A DNA stretch of 64,000 bases, taken from assembly GCA_963556495.2 (NCBI GenBank), contig OY747701.1, forward strand, positions 38,826,001 through 38,890,000. The letters run 5' to 3'. The stretch comes from Valencia hispanica (taxonomy: Eukaryota; Chordata; Actinopteri; Cyprinodontiformes; Valenciidae). The translations under genes and the position numbers were made by a program. The notes below the pieces were generated by a model. It had not been told where the DNA came from, made no database searches, and saw only the letters and a program-made list of their open reading frames with translations. How positions within the stretch are numbered: the first letter of the stretch is position 1; each line of letters begins with the position of its first letter. Positions 22,190-34,989 of the stretch are shown one piece after another.

Positions 22190-22375
22190 GCCAAAAGCAT
22201 TGCCACTTAGCGAGAGAATGCCTGGTTTGATCTCAATTGGAGCCTTTCAGTGAGAGGTTTGCTTGTTCTCCGTAAACGCATGTGGGTTTTCTCTTTTCTC
22301 CCAAAAGGCAAAAAACATTCAGTTTAGGTTAATTGGTGATTCAAAATTGCCTTGAGGTGTGAGTATTTGCTTGTA
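22190..22375 (+). repeat. Teleost interspersed repeat fragment
   Basis: TTTGCTTGTTCTCCGTAAACGC, TGTGGGTTTTCTC and TTTAGGTTAATTGGTGATTC match, with decay, the common fish repeat 'gagtttgcatgttctccccgtg...gcatgttaggttaattggtgactctaaattg'. Class not assigned. Confidence 0.5.
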
Positions 22376-22379
22376 CAGT

Positions 22380-23600
22380 GTATTTTCCTTTGTTGATGAT
22401 ATAATTGCACAATAACAATAACCATTTCCTGCATTCCAAAACAAAAACATTATAAGATGTGCATAAATTGAAATATAAAGGTTGGCACCCTGCAGAAATA
22501 ATTGCCTATGTAATATACAGTCTAATTTTGCATACTGTTGCTAGAACTAAATGTTTAGATCATAATGAGCATTCATGTGAAAAGTGGAGAGGTGTGTTAT
22601 GTCACAGGAGTAAATGTAATAAAAATGTATTACAACTGCTATGGCTACATGCTGATTGCAGCTGCCAATCTCCTTAAAGCAGCTATCTACACACTTTTCT
22701 AAACTTTTTATTTCAAACCTGAAATAGTGTTTGATATTCACAGCATAAGTTTCCAGTCACACTTTCGCTTAAGACTTCTGGGATGAATACAATTATAATC
22801 TAGTTAGCCACACCAGCTGAAGAACTCAGTTGGGTGGGCAGCTGAACAACTGAAGTAACAAGAGAATGAAAAAAATGCTGATAGGTGTAAATCATGCATC
22901 ATGCAGAGTTTCAGTGCCTGTTTAAGTCTTCGCACAACAGTAAAAGTGTACTCAACTTTCTGATGTGCTGGTGACAAGTCGAAGCAGCTTATAGAATTAT
23001 CAAAGATACAATAGGACACAGACAGACGGACAGAACTACCAAGCGCAGAGGGACTTAGTTCTACTAGCTTTAGTATCCTCCATCTGTGTGTATGTGGTGT
23101 GTATGTGAGTATGTTTAAGTCCTTCTCTGGGCCTGTGTTTCTCTTTTGCTCTTTAGTCCTACCTTCATCCTTCCCCCATGTTCTTTCTCACTTTACTTCT
23201 CCCCTTCCCAACCAAGCCGTACTCCTGTATTAGTTCCATTGCCTGGTTATCTAGTGTTGCCCTATTTTCCTCACAAAAGTGTGTCCTTTTTATAGTTGCT
23301 GTAATCTTAGTTATGTGTGTGAGCATAAATGCAATTGGTAACTAGATGTGATCAGTTCAATTTTATTTTCCATTTCCAGCAAAAGTGGTATCTAAACTAG
23401 AAACATTGTAAGTTTTTCTTTGTGCCTTCATTTTTACTGATGTATTAAAAATCTATAGCAGGTAGCTTTTGTGAGAGATCATCCATAGCATGTTTACCAA
23501 AGGTAAGAAAAAATAATTGTTGTTATTGAACAAACTTACTCATTCCATTGTATTAGATGTAAGAATTAGCTAATTTTAGACAAAATACTTTACACTGAAA
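22380..23600. other. Non-coding stretch
   Basis: No gene recognised. It contains a short GT-rich stretch at 23083-23112 and a pyrimidine-rich stretch at 23120-23215. Confidence 0.4.
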
Positions 23601-23619
23601 ACCACATTCCATTACATTC

Positions 23620-23716
23620 AGTTCAACTCAATTCAAAAATACTTTATTGATCCCAGAGGGAAATCAAGTATTGTTGTAGCTCATACTAATTAATTCTTCA
23701 ATGAGTTGTTGCATAT
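23620..23716 (-). mobile_element. Rex1-like LINE 3' end
   Basis: Read on -, the sequence is TTTCCCTCTGGGATCAATAAAGTATTTTTGAATTGAG (in pieces), nearly the same as the 3' end of the Rex1 copy at 12690-12830, including the preceding AGAATTAATTA block. Very short, 5'-truncated insertion. Confidence 0.75.
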
Positions 23717-24432
23717 CAACAGTCGTGAATCCAAAAAACATTGTGATATAATTATTGATGTACCCTGATACTGTATTATTCTAGTTAATAAATGTTCACT
23801 GATTTAGCTTTGAAACCTTACCACAACACTGACCTAAGGTCATGGTTAAAACTAGTTTCATTCTAATTTTAAAACGATCTTCTGTGCACTTGCATTCCTT
23901 TAAAATTATTGGCAAACTAAAGTAATTGTAAAAATAGCAAAAATGTCCTTTACCAGTTTCAGGGGGAAAAATTACAAATACAGCTGAACAAAGGACAAAA
24001 ATAAGGAAAGGTGATGTAAGGAACATAGCAGATAGAAATGGGCAAAACATAAGTGAGAAAATGGGATACATTTTAGATGAGGAGAGCAAGCAAATATTTT
24101 TCACATTTAATCAAATGAGCCAAAGATAAAGTTAGAAATTAATAAAGCAAAATAATGTAGGTTGTGTTGGATATTTTTTCTAACACGTTTTATTTCCTTA
24201 AGCACAAATGCATAGTGTATACCTTCATTTTCCACCCCAAATCAAAACATGGCTTTTTGACAAACTGCTGCCAGACCCTGAACCCAAACAGAAGAATCTT
24301 GATTTTATCAGCCAGTGAAATGTTTCACTGTTTTACTTAAAGCCATTCAGTTTTTTCTCTGGAAAATAATAACCTTTTTAATTTGCAGGGGCTTCTGGCT
24401 GTTAGCTTGGCCTTACATAGGCCTCTTCTAAT

Positions 24433-24479
24433 ACAGTAGTTCCCAAAGTTGGGATTGGGACCCCACTTGAGGTCACAAG
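24433..24479. repeat. Fragment of a fish repeat at a Tc1 target site
   Basis: AGTTCCCAAAGTTGGGATTGG...GACCCCACTTGAGGTCAC resembles the frequent 'cagtggttcccaaagtggggg' fish repeat end. It stops at the TA where the Tc1 copy (24482) begins, so the Tc1 element may have landed in it. The matching right-hand part is not visible. Confidence 0.35.
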
Positions 24480-24481
24480 TA

Positions 24482-25412
24482 CAGTGGCTTGCAAAAGTAT
24501 TCGGCCCCCTTGAACTTTTCCACATTTTGTCACATTACAACCACAAACATGAATCAATTTTATTGGAATTCCACGTGAAAGACCAATACAAAGTGGTGTA
24601 CACGTGAGAAGTGGAACGAAAATCATACATGATTCCAAACATTTTTTACAAATAAATAACTGAAAAGTGGGGTGTGCATAATTATTCAGCCCCCTGAGTC
24701 AATACTTTGCAGAACCACCTTTAACTGCAATTACAGCTGCCAGTCTTTTAGGGTATGTCTCTACCAGCTTTGCACATCTAGAGACTGAAATTCTTGCCCA
24801 TTCTTCTTTGCAAAACAGCTCCAGCTCAGTCAGATTAGATGGACAGCGTTTGTGAACAGCAGCTTTCAGATCTTGCCACAGATTCTCGATTGGATTTAGA
24901 TCCGGACTTTGACTGGGCCATTCTAACACATGGATATGTTTTGTTTTAAACCATTCCATTGTTGCCCTGGCTTTATGTTTAGGGTCGTTGTCCTGCTGGA
25001 AGGTGAACCTCTGCCCCAGTCTCAAGTCTTTTGCAGACTCCAAGAGGTTTTCTTCCAAGATTGCCCTGTATTTGGCTCCATCCATCTTCCCATCAACTCT
25101 GACCAGCTTCCCTGTCCCTGCTGAAGAGAAGCACCCCCAGAGCATGATGCTGCCACCACCATATTTGACAGTGGGGATGGTGTGTTCAGAGTGATGTGCA
25201 GTGTTAGTTTTCCGCCACACATAGCGTTTTGCATTTTGGACAAAAAGTTCCATTTTGGTCTCATCTGACCAGAGCACCTTCCTCCACATGTTTGCTGTGT
25301 CCCCCACATGGCTTGTGGCAAACTGCAAACGGGACTTCTTATGGTTTTCCTTTAACAATGGCTTTCTTCTTGCCACTCTTCCATAAAGGCCGACTTTGTG
25401 CAGGGCACGACT
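24482..25412 (-). mobile_element. Tc1-like transposon, half copy (same family as 37279-38885)
   Basis: It begins CAGTGGCTTGCAAAAGTATTC after a TA, has the same roughly 210-bp terminal repeat as the copy at 37279, and then a transposase reading on -. The homology stops at about 25412, in the middle of the transposase. The DNA-binding half and the second terminal repeat are therefore missing, and the copy cannot move by itself. Confidence 0.9.
24699..25412 (-). pseudogene. Tc1-like transposase, C-terminal two thirds
   Basis: The family homology begins at RALHKVGLYGRVARRK, in the DNA-binding/linker region, and runs to a normal C-terminus, VKGGSAKY. All three catalytic acids are visible: D in LWSDETK, D in FQQDNDPKH and E in SPDLNPIENLW (spacing DD34E, the Tc1 type). 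The paired helix-turn-helix DNA-binding domain is absent. The open frame continues about 14 codons into unrelated DNA upstream, giving a Met start that is probably fortuitous. In contrast to the other copy, the codon after ENLW is CAG/CAA-type Gln rather than a stop. Confidence 0.85.
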
Positions 25413-25640
25413 AATAGGAAAAAGGAAGCTAACAATATTTATTTTCATTTATGTGGTAGTCCAAGTTACTAATAACCTGTTATTGGTCCCTCTTAACCTT
25501 TCCCCTATGTTTAATGTATTTCTGTTATAATTGTATTTGTAGTTAAGGCTCTACATGTCAATGACATTAACATAATCCATTTTTAAAGACAACTTTAAAT
25601 TTGCTTTTGCTGCATTGACGTTGCTGAAGGATGTAAAGTA

Positions 25641-25885
25641 CAGTGGGTCAAAAAAGTATTTGGCAGCTACCGATTGTGCAAGTTGTCCCACTCTGATGGG
25701 AGAGGTCTGTAATTTTCATAAAAGCTACACTTCGACTGTGAGAGACAGATGGTTAAAAAATCCAGGAAATCACATAGTGTGATGGTGCAAAAAATAAGTA
25801 TTTGGTCAATAACAAAAGTTCACCTCAATACTTAGTTGGCAATGACAGAGGTCAAACGCTTCTTGTAGGTCTTTACTAGGCACTC
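25641..25885 (+). mobile_element. Tc1-like transposon terminal fragment (second family)
   Basis: After a TA at 25639-25640 comes CAGTGGGTCAAAAAAGTATTTGG, then CACTCTGATGGGAGAGG, AAGTATTTGGTCAATAACAA and TTGGCAATGACAGAGGTCAA. This is the recognisable end of another teleost Tc1 family. The transposase body is missing. Confidence 0.7.
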
Positions 25886-25905
25886 CTGAGCCACAGTCGC
25901 CCTAC

Positions 25906-28900
25906 TTCAGTACAAAATATTGTACTTGAGAAAGGTTTACAAGGAAATCCTGGCAATCAACAAAATTGAGGAAACTTGAAGAGAGAAATTTGTGTAAACA
26001 AGAACTATTCTGTTACATGGCAGAGACAGGTTTTGTCCAAAATCACCAACTGAAACATTGTCATATAAATATAAGCGGAAAATGTTAAATGTCTGGCCAG
26101 TTATTTAAAGTAAACAGAATACCTTCATAATCCCAGAGATTTTGAAAAACATCCAGCTCATCCATTTTAAAATATTTAGATTCCAATATCAGTCTTGCTC
26201 TTAACATACTTTTTTTTTAACACAATAAGTGTTTTGTCCATTATTAATTGGATATTAATAGCATATTATATTAATATTAATTGTATTTTTTTCTCACATA
26301 GATTGCCAACTTTGCTTAAAAATTCAGAAAGAAATTCAGAAAAAATAAAAGAAAGAATCAAAGAAAAAAATTCAGAACGATAGAAGCAAAAAAAGAAAGA
26401 AATCTAATATCAAATGATACTTTTGATTATTTTAGCACATTACATTTTACAGCTGAAATTTTATTACATTTAACCTGCAATGACTCCTGTCATTTTGTCT
26501 TTGACAGATGTTCCCCATTATTAAAAAGGATTTACAAGACTTTGAGATCACCAACAAGGACAAACATGTTCTGTAACTGCTAAATGTAAAAAAAAAAAGA
26601 AATAATTCCACTGTTTTGCACATATTCTCATTAACCTTACCTGTTTTGTGTTCTTTTTGTAGTCTTTCTTTTCTTCCTTAAGGAAACTGATCTGAAAGTC
26701 ATTCTTAACAAAGAAATTCAAAAAAATATCCCAGAGCATGAATGAGATTGATGTTAAGTCTGAGAAGACTAAAAAAATATAATTTGGTTTTAGTAGCCAT
26801 GTTAAAAAATACCCTGAACAGAAGTATCTACATTTAAGAGGTGTAAGTGCTCAAAGTTTGAAATGAAAAAATAAACTGTGCCATGGCCTTCTGATAGTAG
26901 CTAAATACACTAAGGCTAGTGGTAGGTTAGCTACACTTTGAAGTGACAGTATAGTTTAAATAAACATGGGTTTTGTCAAAAACATGTAACTATAGATAAT
27001 TCACATAATTCACTCTGTAGGGTGGTCCAAGATCCCATACAAACAATGAAACAACAAGGTAACGACACACCACCAGTCCCCCAAAAGTGAGCAGAGGCAG
27101 CATCAAAAGAGGGTCATGCTGCACGTCCTGCACATATCCTCCCCATCCTTGTCCCTGCTGTTTGCACGGATGTATGCATTATGTGAAATTTTGTCATGAA
27201 TGCAGGAGTGTATATTTACATTAACATTTGGGGTTGCAATTGGGTGGTTGAGTCTTTGGGCCCTATGTGTCTACAATACATTTAAGTTGAGGTGAAGGAT
27301 GTGACCAAGTAAAGCAGAGAAAAAGCACTGCAATCTTAAATTTGAGATTTGGGAATTGGGGGATGTGAAACGCTCTTATGTTTGTGTCTTCGCAGAGTCT
27401 TCCTTCTGCAGAATGATTCCAGATAGCTTAGAGCTTTAAAAAAACCTATCTGACAACAAAAGCAAATCAAGGAATTAATATGTTCATAGATTTTTTTCTA
27501 AATTCACAAGATCTAGATTGTGTTAAACATTTAAGAAGGCAATCAAAGGGCAAAAACAAACCATTCGGTAAAAGTGTCCACAATGTAAGTAGATGAACTT
27601 GTCTTAATTACATTTTGTTCATTACGCCATACCATAAGGAAGCGACTCACAAACACCAACTTAAATCGGCAGCAGGACACCAATCCATCCATTAAAGCAA
27701 GAGTTATGCCCCCCCCCCAGCAAATGTAACGTTTTACTACGCATTCAACAAGTTATGTCTTCAATCTATAACTGCCTCCCTTCCTGTAAGCATCAATAAT
27801 ATGAAGAGATGCCATTTCCCCTATTCTGCAATCTGTGTTGGACCACAATTTCTGATTTCCACAACTTTCTAAGATAATTAGCCTAGTTGATTATTTTTGA
27901 CTCCGCAGGGAAGTCAGCCCACACAGCAGGACTGAGAGAGAACTGTAAGCTCCTTTTTGTAAGAAGTTGGTTTCAGTTAGTTTTACAGCCTACATGGGAA
28001 AAGTTATGGTCTATAAATGTGTGTTTCTGTTCAGAAAAACTCCACTGTGCCCACTGTTTTATAGCTTTAAACGTAAAACCCTTATCAAAATTTTTGTGTG
28101 CACTCTTCGGGTTGTGTTCTCCTCAGTGTCAAAGTAGAATGTAGCCAGCGAAGACCTGGAACAAGTGCAGGGTGGTTCAACATTAGTGTCAACGCTATTA
28201 AAATATTTTCCTATTGCATACAATAGATTTAATGGTCAGGCATTAGCAAATGTTCACAGCTTCTCTGAATACTTTAAAGATTTTAAAAAAAGTTATGTTG
28301 GAGTTATGATTTATATCACAGAACCTTGATCTTAGAGAGAGAGAAAAATCTGAAACCGCCTTAGTCCACAGAATAAGTGTGGCATCTCCACCCAGAGGCT
28401 TAGAATAACCTACTTGACAAGCTCTTTGAAGAACTTGGTGAAAGTCTTTATCCAGGTCCAGGAGATTCAGTGATGTTTTTGTTGAGTTGCTGAACCAAAT
28501 AATTCAGCAACTACTTGTGATTTATTTATGCTTATTTTTATATAAAAGAACTTTGCTAGAATGGAAAACACACATACTTAGACACACTGTACACCCAGCC
28601 CTCTCCTCCTATTCTCAGAAACACAAGCAAAAGTATTGCATTCGTCACATTCTTGTCATTATGCCTTTCGCAAAAGCATGTTTTAAAATATTTTCTGTTC
28701 TTATAACTATGATTTACAAGATTTCTTCAACAGGTTAAAGCTTAGGAAAGATTTCAAACTTGTCTCCTTTAAAAAGAGAAAGCTATCCAAGCAAACCAAG
28801 TTTTCTAGAATTGTCTTTCCACAGTAGGGCTACGACATAAAGTTGCACCTGTAGATTTGTTCATTGACAAAAAGGTGAAAAAGATCTAAATGAAAATTGT

Positions 28901-31900
28901 TATTTCAAATAAAAATTTGTAGAGCCTAGAAATGTACATTTATGTAAATATATAGGGTTTATAGTACCTTCATTTTACTTCTCATTTGTATAGGAAAATC
29001 TAGTTTTGATTGTAGACTTCCTTGATTGGGGTACTAATAAGAATCTAAATAAATATAATCATGTAAAATTGAAACAACAAATGTCAAACAGTTTCTGATA
29101 AAATAAAATAAAAATACGGCTGGTTTTTAACAGTTTAGAAATAATTCTAAATTTTTCCTCAGATGTTTATCTTTTACCAATTCCCTTACATCATGCTTAC
29201 ATCTAACAAGGAGGGGCACTATGTGAAAATGTTTATTCTTAATAGAAAATGTACAAACTTTGTTTTAATACTTTTTAGAGACAAGCATGACTCACCATGA
29301 CATTCTGACTATTTTTCATAATTTCTGCAGCAGTGTAACAAGTTCTACCAGACACAAAATAACATTGGTCTTACTAGCCATTTGAAGTCCAACATCAAGA
29401 ACTACAGCTGTGAGATTATTAACCTACAGACGGATGGAACCTAAAATGGCTTTTTGCAGAGTACCAATTCTCACTTTATGAAAAAAAGACTTTAGTTTAA
29501 AGCTTAGTACAGCTTTCAGTTTCAGTCTCGTCATTGCCCTCATTCGAATTAACCATAAGCCACAAAAAATAAAAAATAAACAGTAGACAATAGTCTATTT
29601 ATTTGCTACTACCCAAAGAAGCAAATTAATTGGAATTAATTTATGTTCTCGTTTTAGTAACGAGGTTCTTTTAAGGTCTAACCCTAACCATAGAGGTGCT
29701 AAAATCTGTCACAATATCTGCTTTTACGCTCGTAAAAAAGAGAATTAAACTAAAACTACTTTGAAGTCTAATAATATAATATATAATATATAAATACATA
29801 TATCTTTGTTTGTACTCCAAGACACATATAACAGAGGCAGTAATGTCTTAGTAGGAGTGAAGCTCTTCAGTTTGAGATAAATATTTTCACACTGTTGACA
29901 TCAGCCATCAGAGTGAGTGGGATGGAGCAGAGTTAGTGCTGCTGACGCACAGCAGGGACTGGTAAGAAGGGGCCACAGATGCAGGTTCAACAATTCTTCT
30001 ATATATGATATTGCAGCGTTTCCCACACAAAACTGGTGACTGCAAAACGAAGACAGAGTATATCCCATGACTTGTGTGCACCTCTGCTTGAACAAAGAGA
30101 GAGACGGCAGCGCCTTAAAGCTTCATTGCACTGTCAATGTCGCAGCTTGACTGGTTCTTATCAGCAAGTCTCACAGTATTCAGAAGGAAGCAGAGAGGAG
30201 GAGAAGCAGGATTTTTCAGCTAATCGACAACTAGAGCTTAGGAAGACAAGTAACAACAGAAGGATAATTGAAATCAGGTCCTCTATGGTCAGCACAATTT
30301 ATTTAACGTTTGGATAAGCTGCAGTCTTTAATGTTGGACATAAATCAAGTGTATATAGCTGTATAGAGCAAGAGGTGGCCTTAGAAGATGGGTTAGTGCT
30401 TCGGCTGATGTGACACAGCAGCAGAAAGACCCCAAGGGCAAAAAAGAAGGCTGGTCAGTGGTATCAACTAAGCAATATGTTGCTTGTCCCCGCACAACAT
30501 CTTCAGTAAAGTGCTAACATCAACAAAAGAGCTAGGTTGAGAAAATAGTGAACCTCTTACGTGATCTAAATAGCTGTGGGAATGGGCTTATTGTAACAGC
30601 TCACTGCCCTTAAGGGCAGGAGCTGCAGGAACACTGGTCCTTTGCTGATCTTTTTTACATGGAGGGCCTGCAGGAACATTTGAAATACTCCCCCCACATG
30701 TTTGATTCGCTCTAAAGAACGTAGGTGCCAAATAACTCTGGTGGCAGTTGACATAAATCATAGAGCCACCAGGCTGGTAAAAGGTTGCAGCTGCCATCTC
30801 TTCTTAGTTCATTTGCCAAAGCAGTTATCCACAGCACTTGTTTTTCTTTCAGTAATAAATTGGTAGTTATGTAACAATAAACAGGCTCGGGATACTCTCG
30901 TCAGAAGAGGCAGGAAGAAACAACTTTGACTTGCTGCATCTTCAATCTCTGACCATATTCCAGACAGGCAAAACAACCTGTTTTAAAACTTACTAGATAA
31001 AATGAGTATTTGCATTTTAAAAAGAGTAATTGCTAAAATGGCTGACAGTTCACTGAGTGCACCACACAGAGATGCATCTAGGACCTGGTCAATATCTGTT
31101 GCATTAATTATTTTAAGCTGAATCAGAAATCAGAAGTGTCTAACATTGGTCATCATTGGTCCAAAGTCCTATATTCAGATACATTAAATTTTTGCATTTT
31201 GTTTGGACATCAAGGTTCGAGAGTGTGAAGGAAGAGTGGAGAGGCACAGAATCTAAGGTACTTGATGTCCAGGGTGAAGCTTCCACAATCATGGATGATT
31301 TGAGGAGCAAAATTCTCACAACACCATAAGGTACCAATACATAGTTTAATAACCATTGTATCACAGTGCTTAATTAGCCAGCTAATGGGTCTGACTTAAA
31401 TGTCAAAAATAATCTATAGCCTATTTCAAAAGTACTTAAAGGTAGGATTAAGGCACATTTTTGTTCTCCCCAAGAGTTCTGTGAAAAGGTAGATGTGGTG
31501 AGGGAGGTTGAGGATAAAGTACAGGAGCAAGTCGAGTACATTTATTGAGGGAGTAGTGTTGAAATATGGTGTGGTAACCAGAAGGCACATGATTCAAAAT
31601 AGTCAACATGAATCAGAAATGAGAAAAAAATGAGAAAACAAAGAATTTGAGATCTTTTGCTCTGCCAACAACCTGATTTCGACAATGAATTCCTCTGCCA
31701 TTATTGTTTTGAGAAGAATGGTATAGGGAGACATTTGACACAAATTGTATAGTGTTGTTGTCAATGCCAATGACAACACCTCCTGTTGCTCTACACTTTC
31801 TGAAAGGTTACATCTTTGTGGGATATTGCTATCTACACTTGTGATTTATGAATTGCCAGAGGCAGCTCAGAGGTGGTTCATCTTTGCAGGTTTAACATGG

Positions 31901-33920
31901 AAATGTTGTGTGAAAGTGGCTAATGGGGTCAAAAAGAATACGAGACGCCAGACCAAACAATGCAGACGACCTGAAGGCCACTTTCAAAGCAACTTGATAA
32001 GGCTTCCTTAGCAACTAAACAAAACCACAGGCTCATTGCTTCCATGCCACACAACATTAATGTAGCAATTTATGTAAAAGGAACCTAAACTATGCGTTGT
32101 ATAATCCCCAAAACTAACATCATTTAATGGCTGAAATATGTCACTGTGTAAAATGGATCTATATAATTAGAGTGTTACTTTTTAATTTAATAATTACCAT
32201 ACTCTAATTGTAATGAGATACACCTGTATTTAAAATGGTACAAAAATATTATTATGAAAACCTAAAATCTCTGAGAGGTTATCTATTTTCTTTCCACTTG
32301 CATCATTTTATTTTCACATTTCTTGATCTTCTTTGTCAGCCTTTGTTCTGAATATAAATAAATTTCAATAACTAAAAGGTTGAACTTTTTATAAACTATT
32401 TTGAAAATAATTATGTGAAGTGACAAAAAAGTTAATGAATCTGTATTGTGTCTCCTGAGACTCCCAATCTTACAAGATAATCTTGCTGCAGCTCATCGGG
32501 GCCAAGCAGGAAAGCACAAACAAATCCTTTTTAGTCCTGTCAGCTTGTCGTGCCTCTAAAACAAAGTAAAAGGTAGAAAAACACAGAATGCTTAAGCCTT
32601 TTCCCAACACTACTGAAATATTAATACTATGATTAAGTGCAGGTTAATAAAATTAACTTCTGCCACGATAGATTATGATGAGGACTAAGATTTTCTTTTT
32701 ATTCTCTTATGGGACTGATACATCATATATCATATCCCTTAAAAGGCTACAAACACACACTAATGTTTAAGAGAGTTATTTTTTTTCCACATCTGCTATT
32801 TTCAGATTTAGCAGGAGAGATGAGGATTTTGTTTTTCTTGGTCTGTGAGCTCACTAGTTTAACTGTTAGTTTTTATTTATTATTGCTGAAAGAATGAATT
32901 ACAAACTGTTCAAAAAAGAATTAGAGAAAAAGGTGATGAAAAACAATGTTACGGCAGGAAAGCAAATGGTTGATTTATTGAAATAAAGGACACTTCAAAA
33001 AACTGTTTTTAAAATTGAGTCATGGACAACCTCTATGTTGATGTAAGCTATTATCTTGCACAAAGATATCTTTATATATTATCCTTCAGCAGTCTAAGTG
33101 TTTTATAAAGCAAAACAGGAGAAAGGATCTCAATCCGATCGTTTTTTTTTTTAGAATAATAAGCCGCATGGGACAGTCTATTATCATCTAGCTAGAAAAA
33201 TATATATTTTAAACACAGACGTGATCTAGTTGTGAATTGCTTCAAGGAAAAAGCCACCTTTCACTGCTTGGTGCATTCCCAGCTCATCCCTTCTACACAC
33301 ACAGACCACTATGAATAAGATTTCCTGAGTTTACCAGCCCTGTATAATTTGTTCTCTTTGCCCTTTCTGAAGCAATATTAGAGTTCCTACCTCTTTTACC
33401 AAGCAGGGATACTGCCCATTCATCAATAGCTCACAAATCCCTAAGCATATTTGCTGGTTGTCAAAAAAAAAAAAAAGTTAAAAAAAACACAAATTAATTT
33501 TTTTCACCTAGTGGTATAATACAATAGCAGATTTTAACATGCAATGCAAAATAAACATTTGGACTGCAGTAGTGAAGTCATCATGTCTTTGAGCATGTTA
33601 AAATGTGTCCATTGTTGTATCATTTACCTCATGTTTACCATATATGCTGATGCCTGGGTGAAATAATTAAACTTCAGTTTAACATTTTACTTATGAATGG
33701 TTTTCACAGTTATCATATTTTTCAAAAATATTAATTTTTAAAATCAATCAGGTGAGAAATGTTGATTTCCTCTTTAGTCTAAGAAAATATGAGCAAAATT
33801 TATACAAAACAGCTTAAATGTAAATCTCTGCTGTTTTAATATACATATTTTGGTGGATTAATCGCAAACCAATGACACCTCAACACCCCAAATCTTTATT
33901 TAATATTTGAATCACTGGGA
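25906..33920. other. Long intronic stretch without recognised genes
   Basis: Eight kilobases with no coding homology and no complete repeat. Short items: an A-rich purine tract at 26320-26400, an 11-C run near 27712, and a 29772-29800 (AATAT)-rich tract. Open frames of 60-90 codons occur on both strands at random. It is consistent with single-copy or very old repeat DNA in a CSMD intron. Confidence 0.5.
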
Positions 33921-33924
33921 ATAA

Positions 33925-34240
33925 AAGCATTGCCTTGCAAAAGTGTATAAAAAACATTGAACTTATTCACATTTGATCATTTTACAGCCACAGCCTTCAA
34001 TGTGTTTTATTGAAATTCCACGTTAAAAAGCCCTGATTATGAGGTGAAAGGAAAATAATAATTTTGAATTTTGTTAGGAATTAAAAAGTGTGCTATGAAT
34101 TTGTATTCATTCCCAGAGTTAACACTTTGTAGAACAACCTTCCCTTTAAGGTAAATTTTTGAAGATTCTTCTTTGCAAAATAGCTCAAGTTTAATCAGAT
34201 TGGATTGAGTGTAAACATGCATTTTCAATCTGTTTTACAC
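33925..34240 (-). mobile_element. Tc1-like transposon remnant (third family)
   Basis: It begins GCATTGCCTTGCAAAAGTGTAT, followed by TTACAGCCACAGCC and TGAAATTCCACGT, the layout of the Tc1 terminal repeat. On - the residues NLIKLELFCKEE match the transposase C-terminal region of the copies at 24699 and 37671. Only this end survives. Confidence 0.65.
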
Positions 34241-34242
34241 TC

Positions 34243-34380
34243 ATGTGGAGGGACTGTGATTTATTGGTTAAAGTAGCTGTCTTGCAAAAAAGGCTGTGGG
34301 ATTGACTCCAACTTACCCCCTTGTCACATGTTAATGCACCCCTGGACTACTGTGTGTTTCACTTTATCTCAACTAGGCAT
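34243..34380 (+). mobile_element. tRNA-derived SINE-like remnant
   Basis: TTTATTGGTTAAAGTAGCTGTC resembles a tRNA A box and TGTGGGATTGACTCC a B box, followed by TTACCCCCTTGTCACATG...GCACCCCTGGACTAC, the body of a common fish SINE. Mutated. It lies directly before the L2-like 3' end. Confidence 0.5.
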
Positions 34381-34389
34381 TAGCTTTAA

Positions 34390-34890
34390 ACTGATTATTA
34401 TTTTTTATAGTCTGCTCTGCATGTTGTACTTGCTTGTATTTTATCATTGTTATACAACTTAGTCTTATATTTATCCACTGTTTATTTTTCTATTTTAACC
34501 TGTTATTTTAATCTTCCTTCCAGTGTTTCCTCTGTGGCTGCCTGGGTGCTTTCCAGGTAGCGCTTGGGTGGAGGTGGGGTCTTGGCCTTGCCTTCTCTGG
34601 GTGCCCTGTGACAGTGCCTTGGCTGATGCTGTTGATGTGCTACTGCTGGTGCAGATGGCTCCTTTGAAGGCATTTTCTTACCTTACCTGGCTCATCTGTA
34701 CTTGGCATGAAGTCCTTTTTAATGTTGCTCATGTGTGTGGGTACATGGGGGTTGGGTTGGGGGGGATAAATGTGAACATGCTTTTAAATCTGTGGGGGAG
34801 GGATGGGAATGTGGTTTAAGAGGGGCCATTTTAAATCTGTCAAGCACTTTGAGTTGGAATCTCTGTATGAAAACCACTTTATAATTAAAG

Positions 34891-34959
<69 letters not shown>
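34390..34959 (+). mobile_element. L2-like LINE 3' end with (ATTG)n tail
   Basis: From 34660 it parallels the minus-strand copy at 44703-44960: GGCTCCTTTGAAGGC, TTACCTTACCTGG, AAATCTGTGGGGGAGGGATG, then CACTTTATAATTAAAGTTTG and the ATTG array. No RT coding remains. Only the untranslated end is retained, as expected from 5' truncation. Confidence 0.65.
34894..34959. repeat. (GATT)n tetranucleotide array, about 16 units
   Basis: Sixty-six bases of perfect GATT repeats, forming the 3' tail of the L2-like insertion. L2-type LINEs prime on such short tandem tails. Confidence 0.95.
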
Positions 34960-34989
34960 CTCTGTAATTAGCATTGTCCTCCCTGACCT

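Noticed and set aside
24930..25414. Open frames on + opposite the Tc1 transposase (and the matching ones at 37734-38212)
   Set aside because: They are antisense shadows of the transposase and occur identically in both copies.
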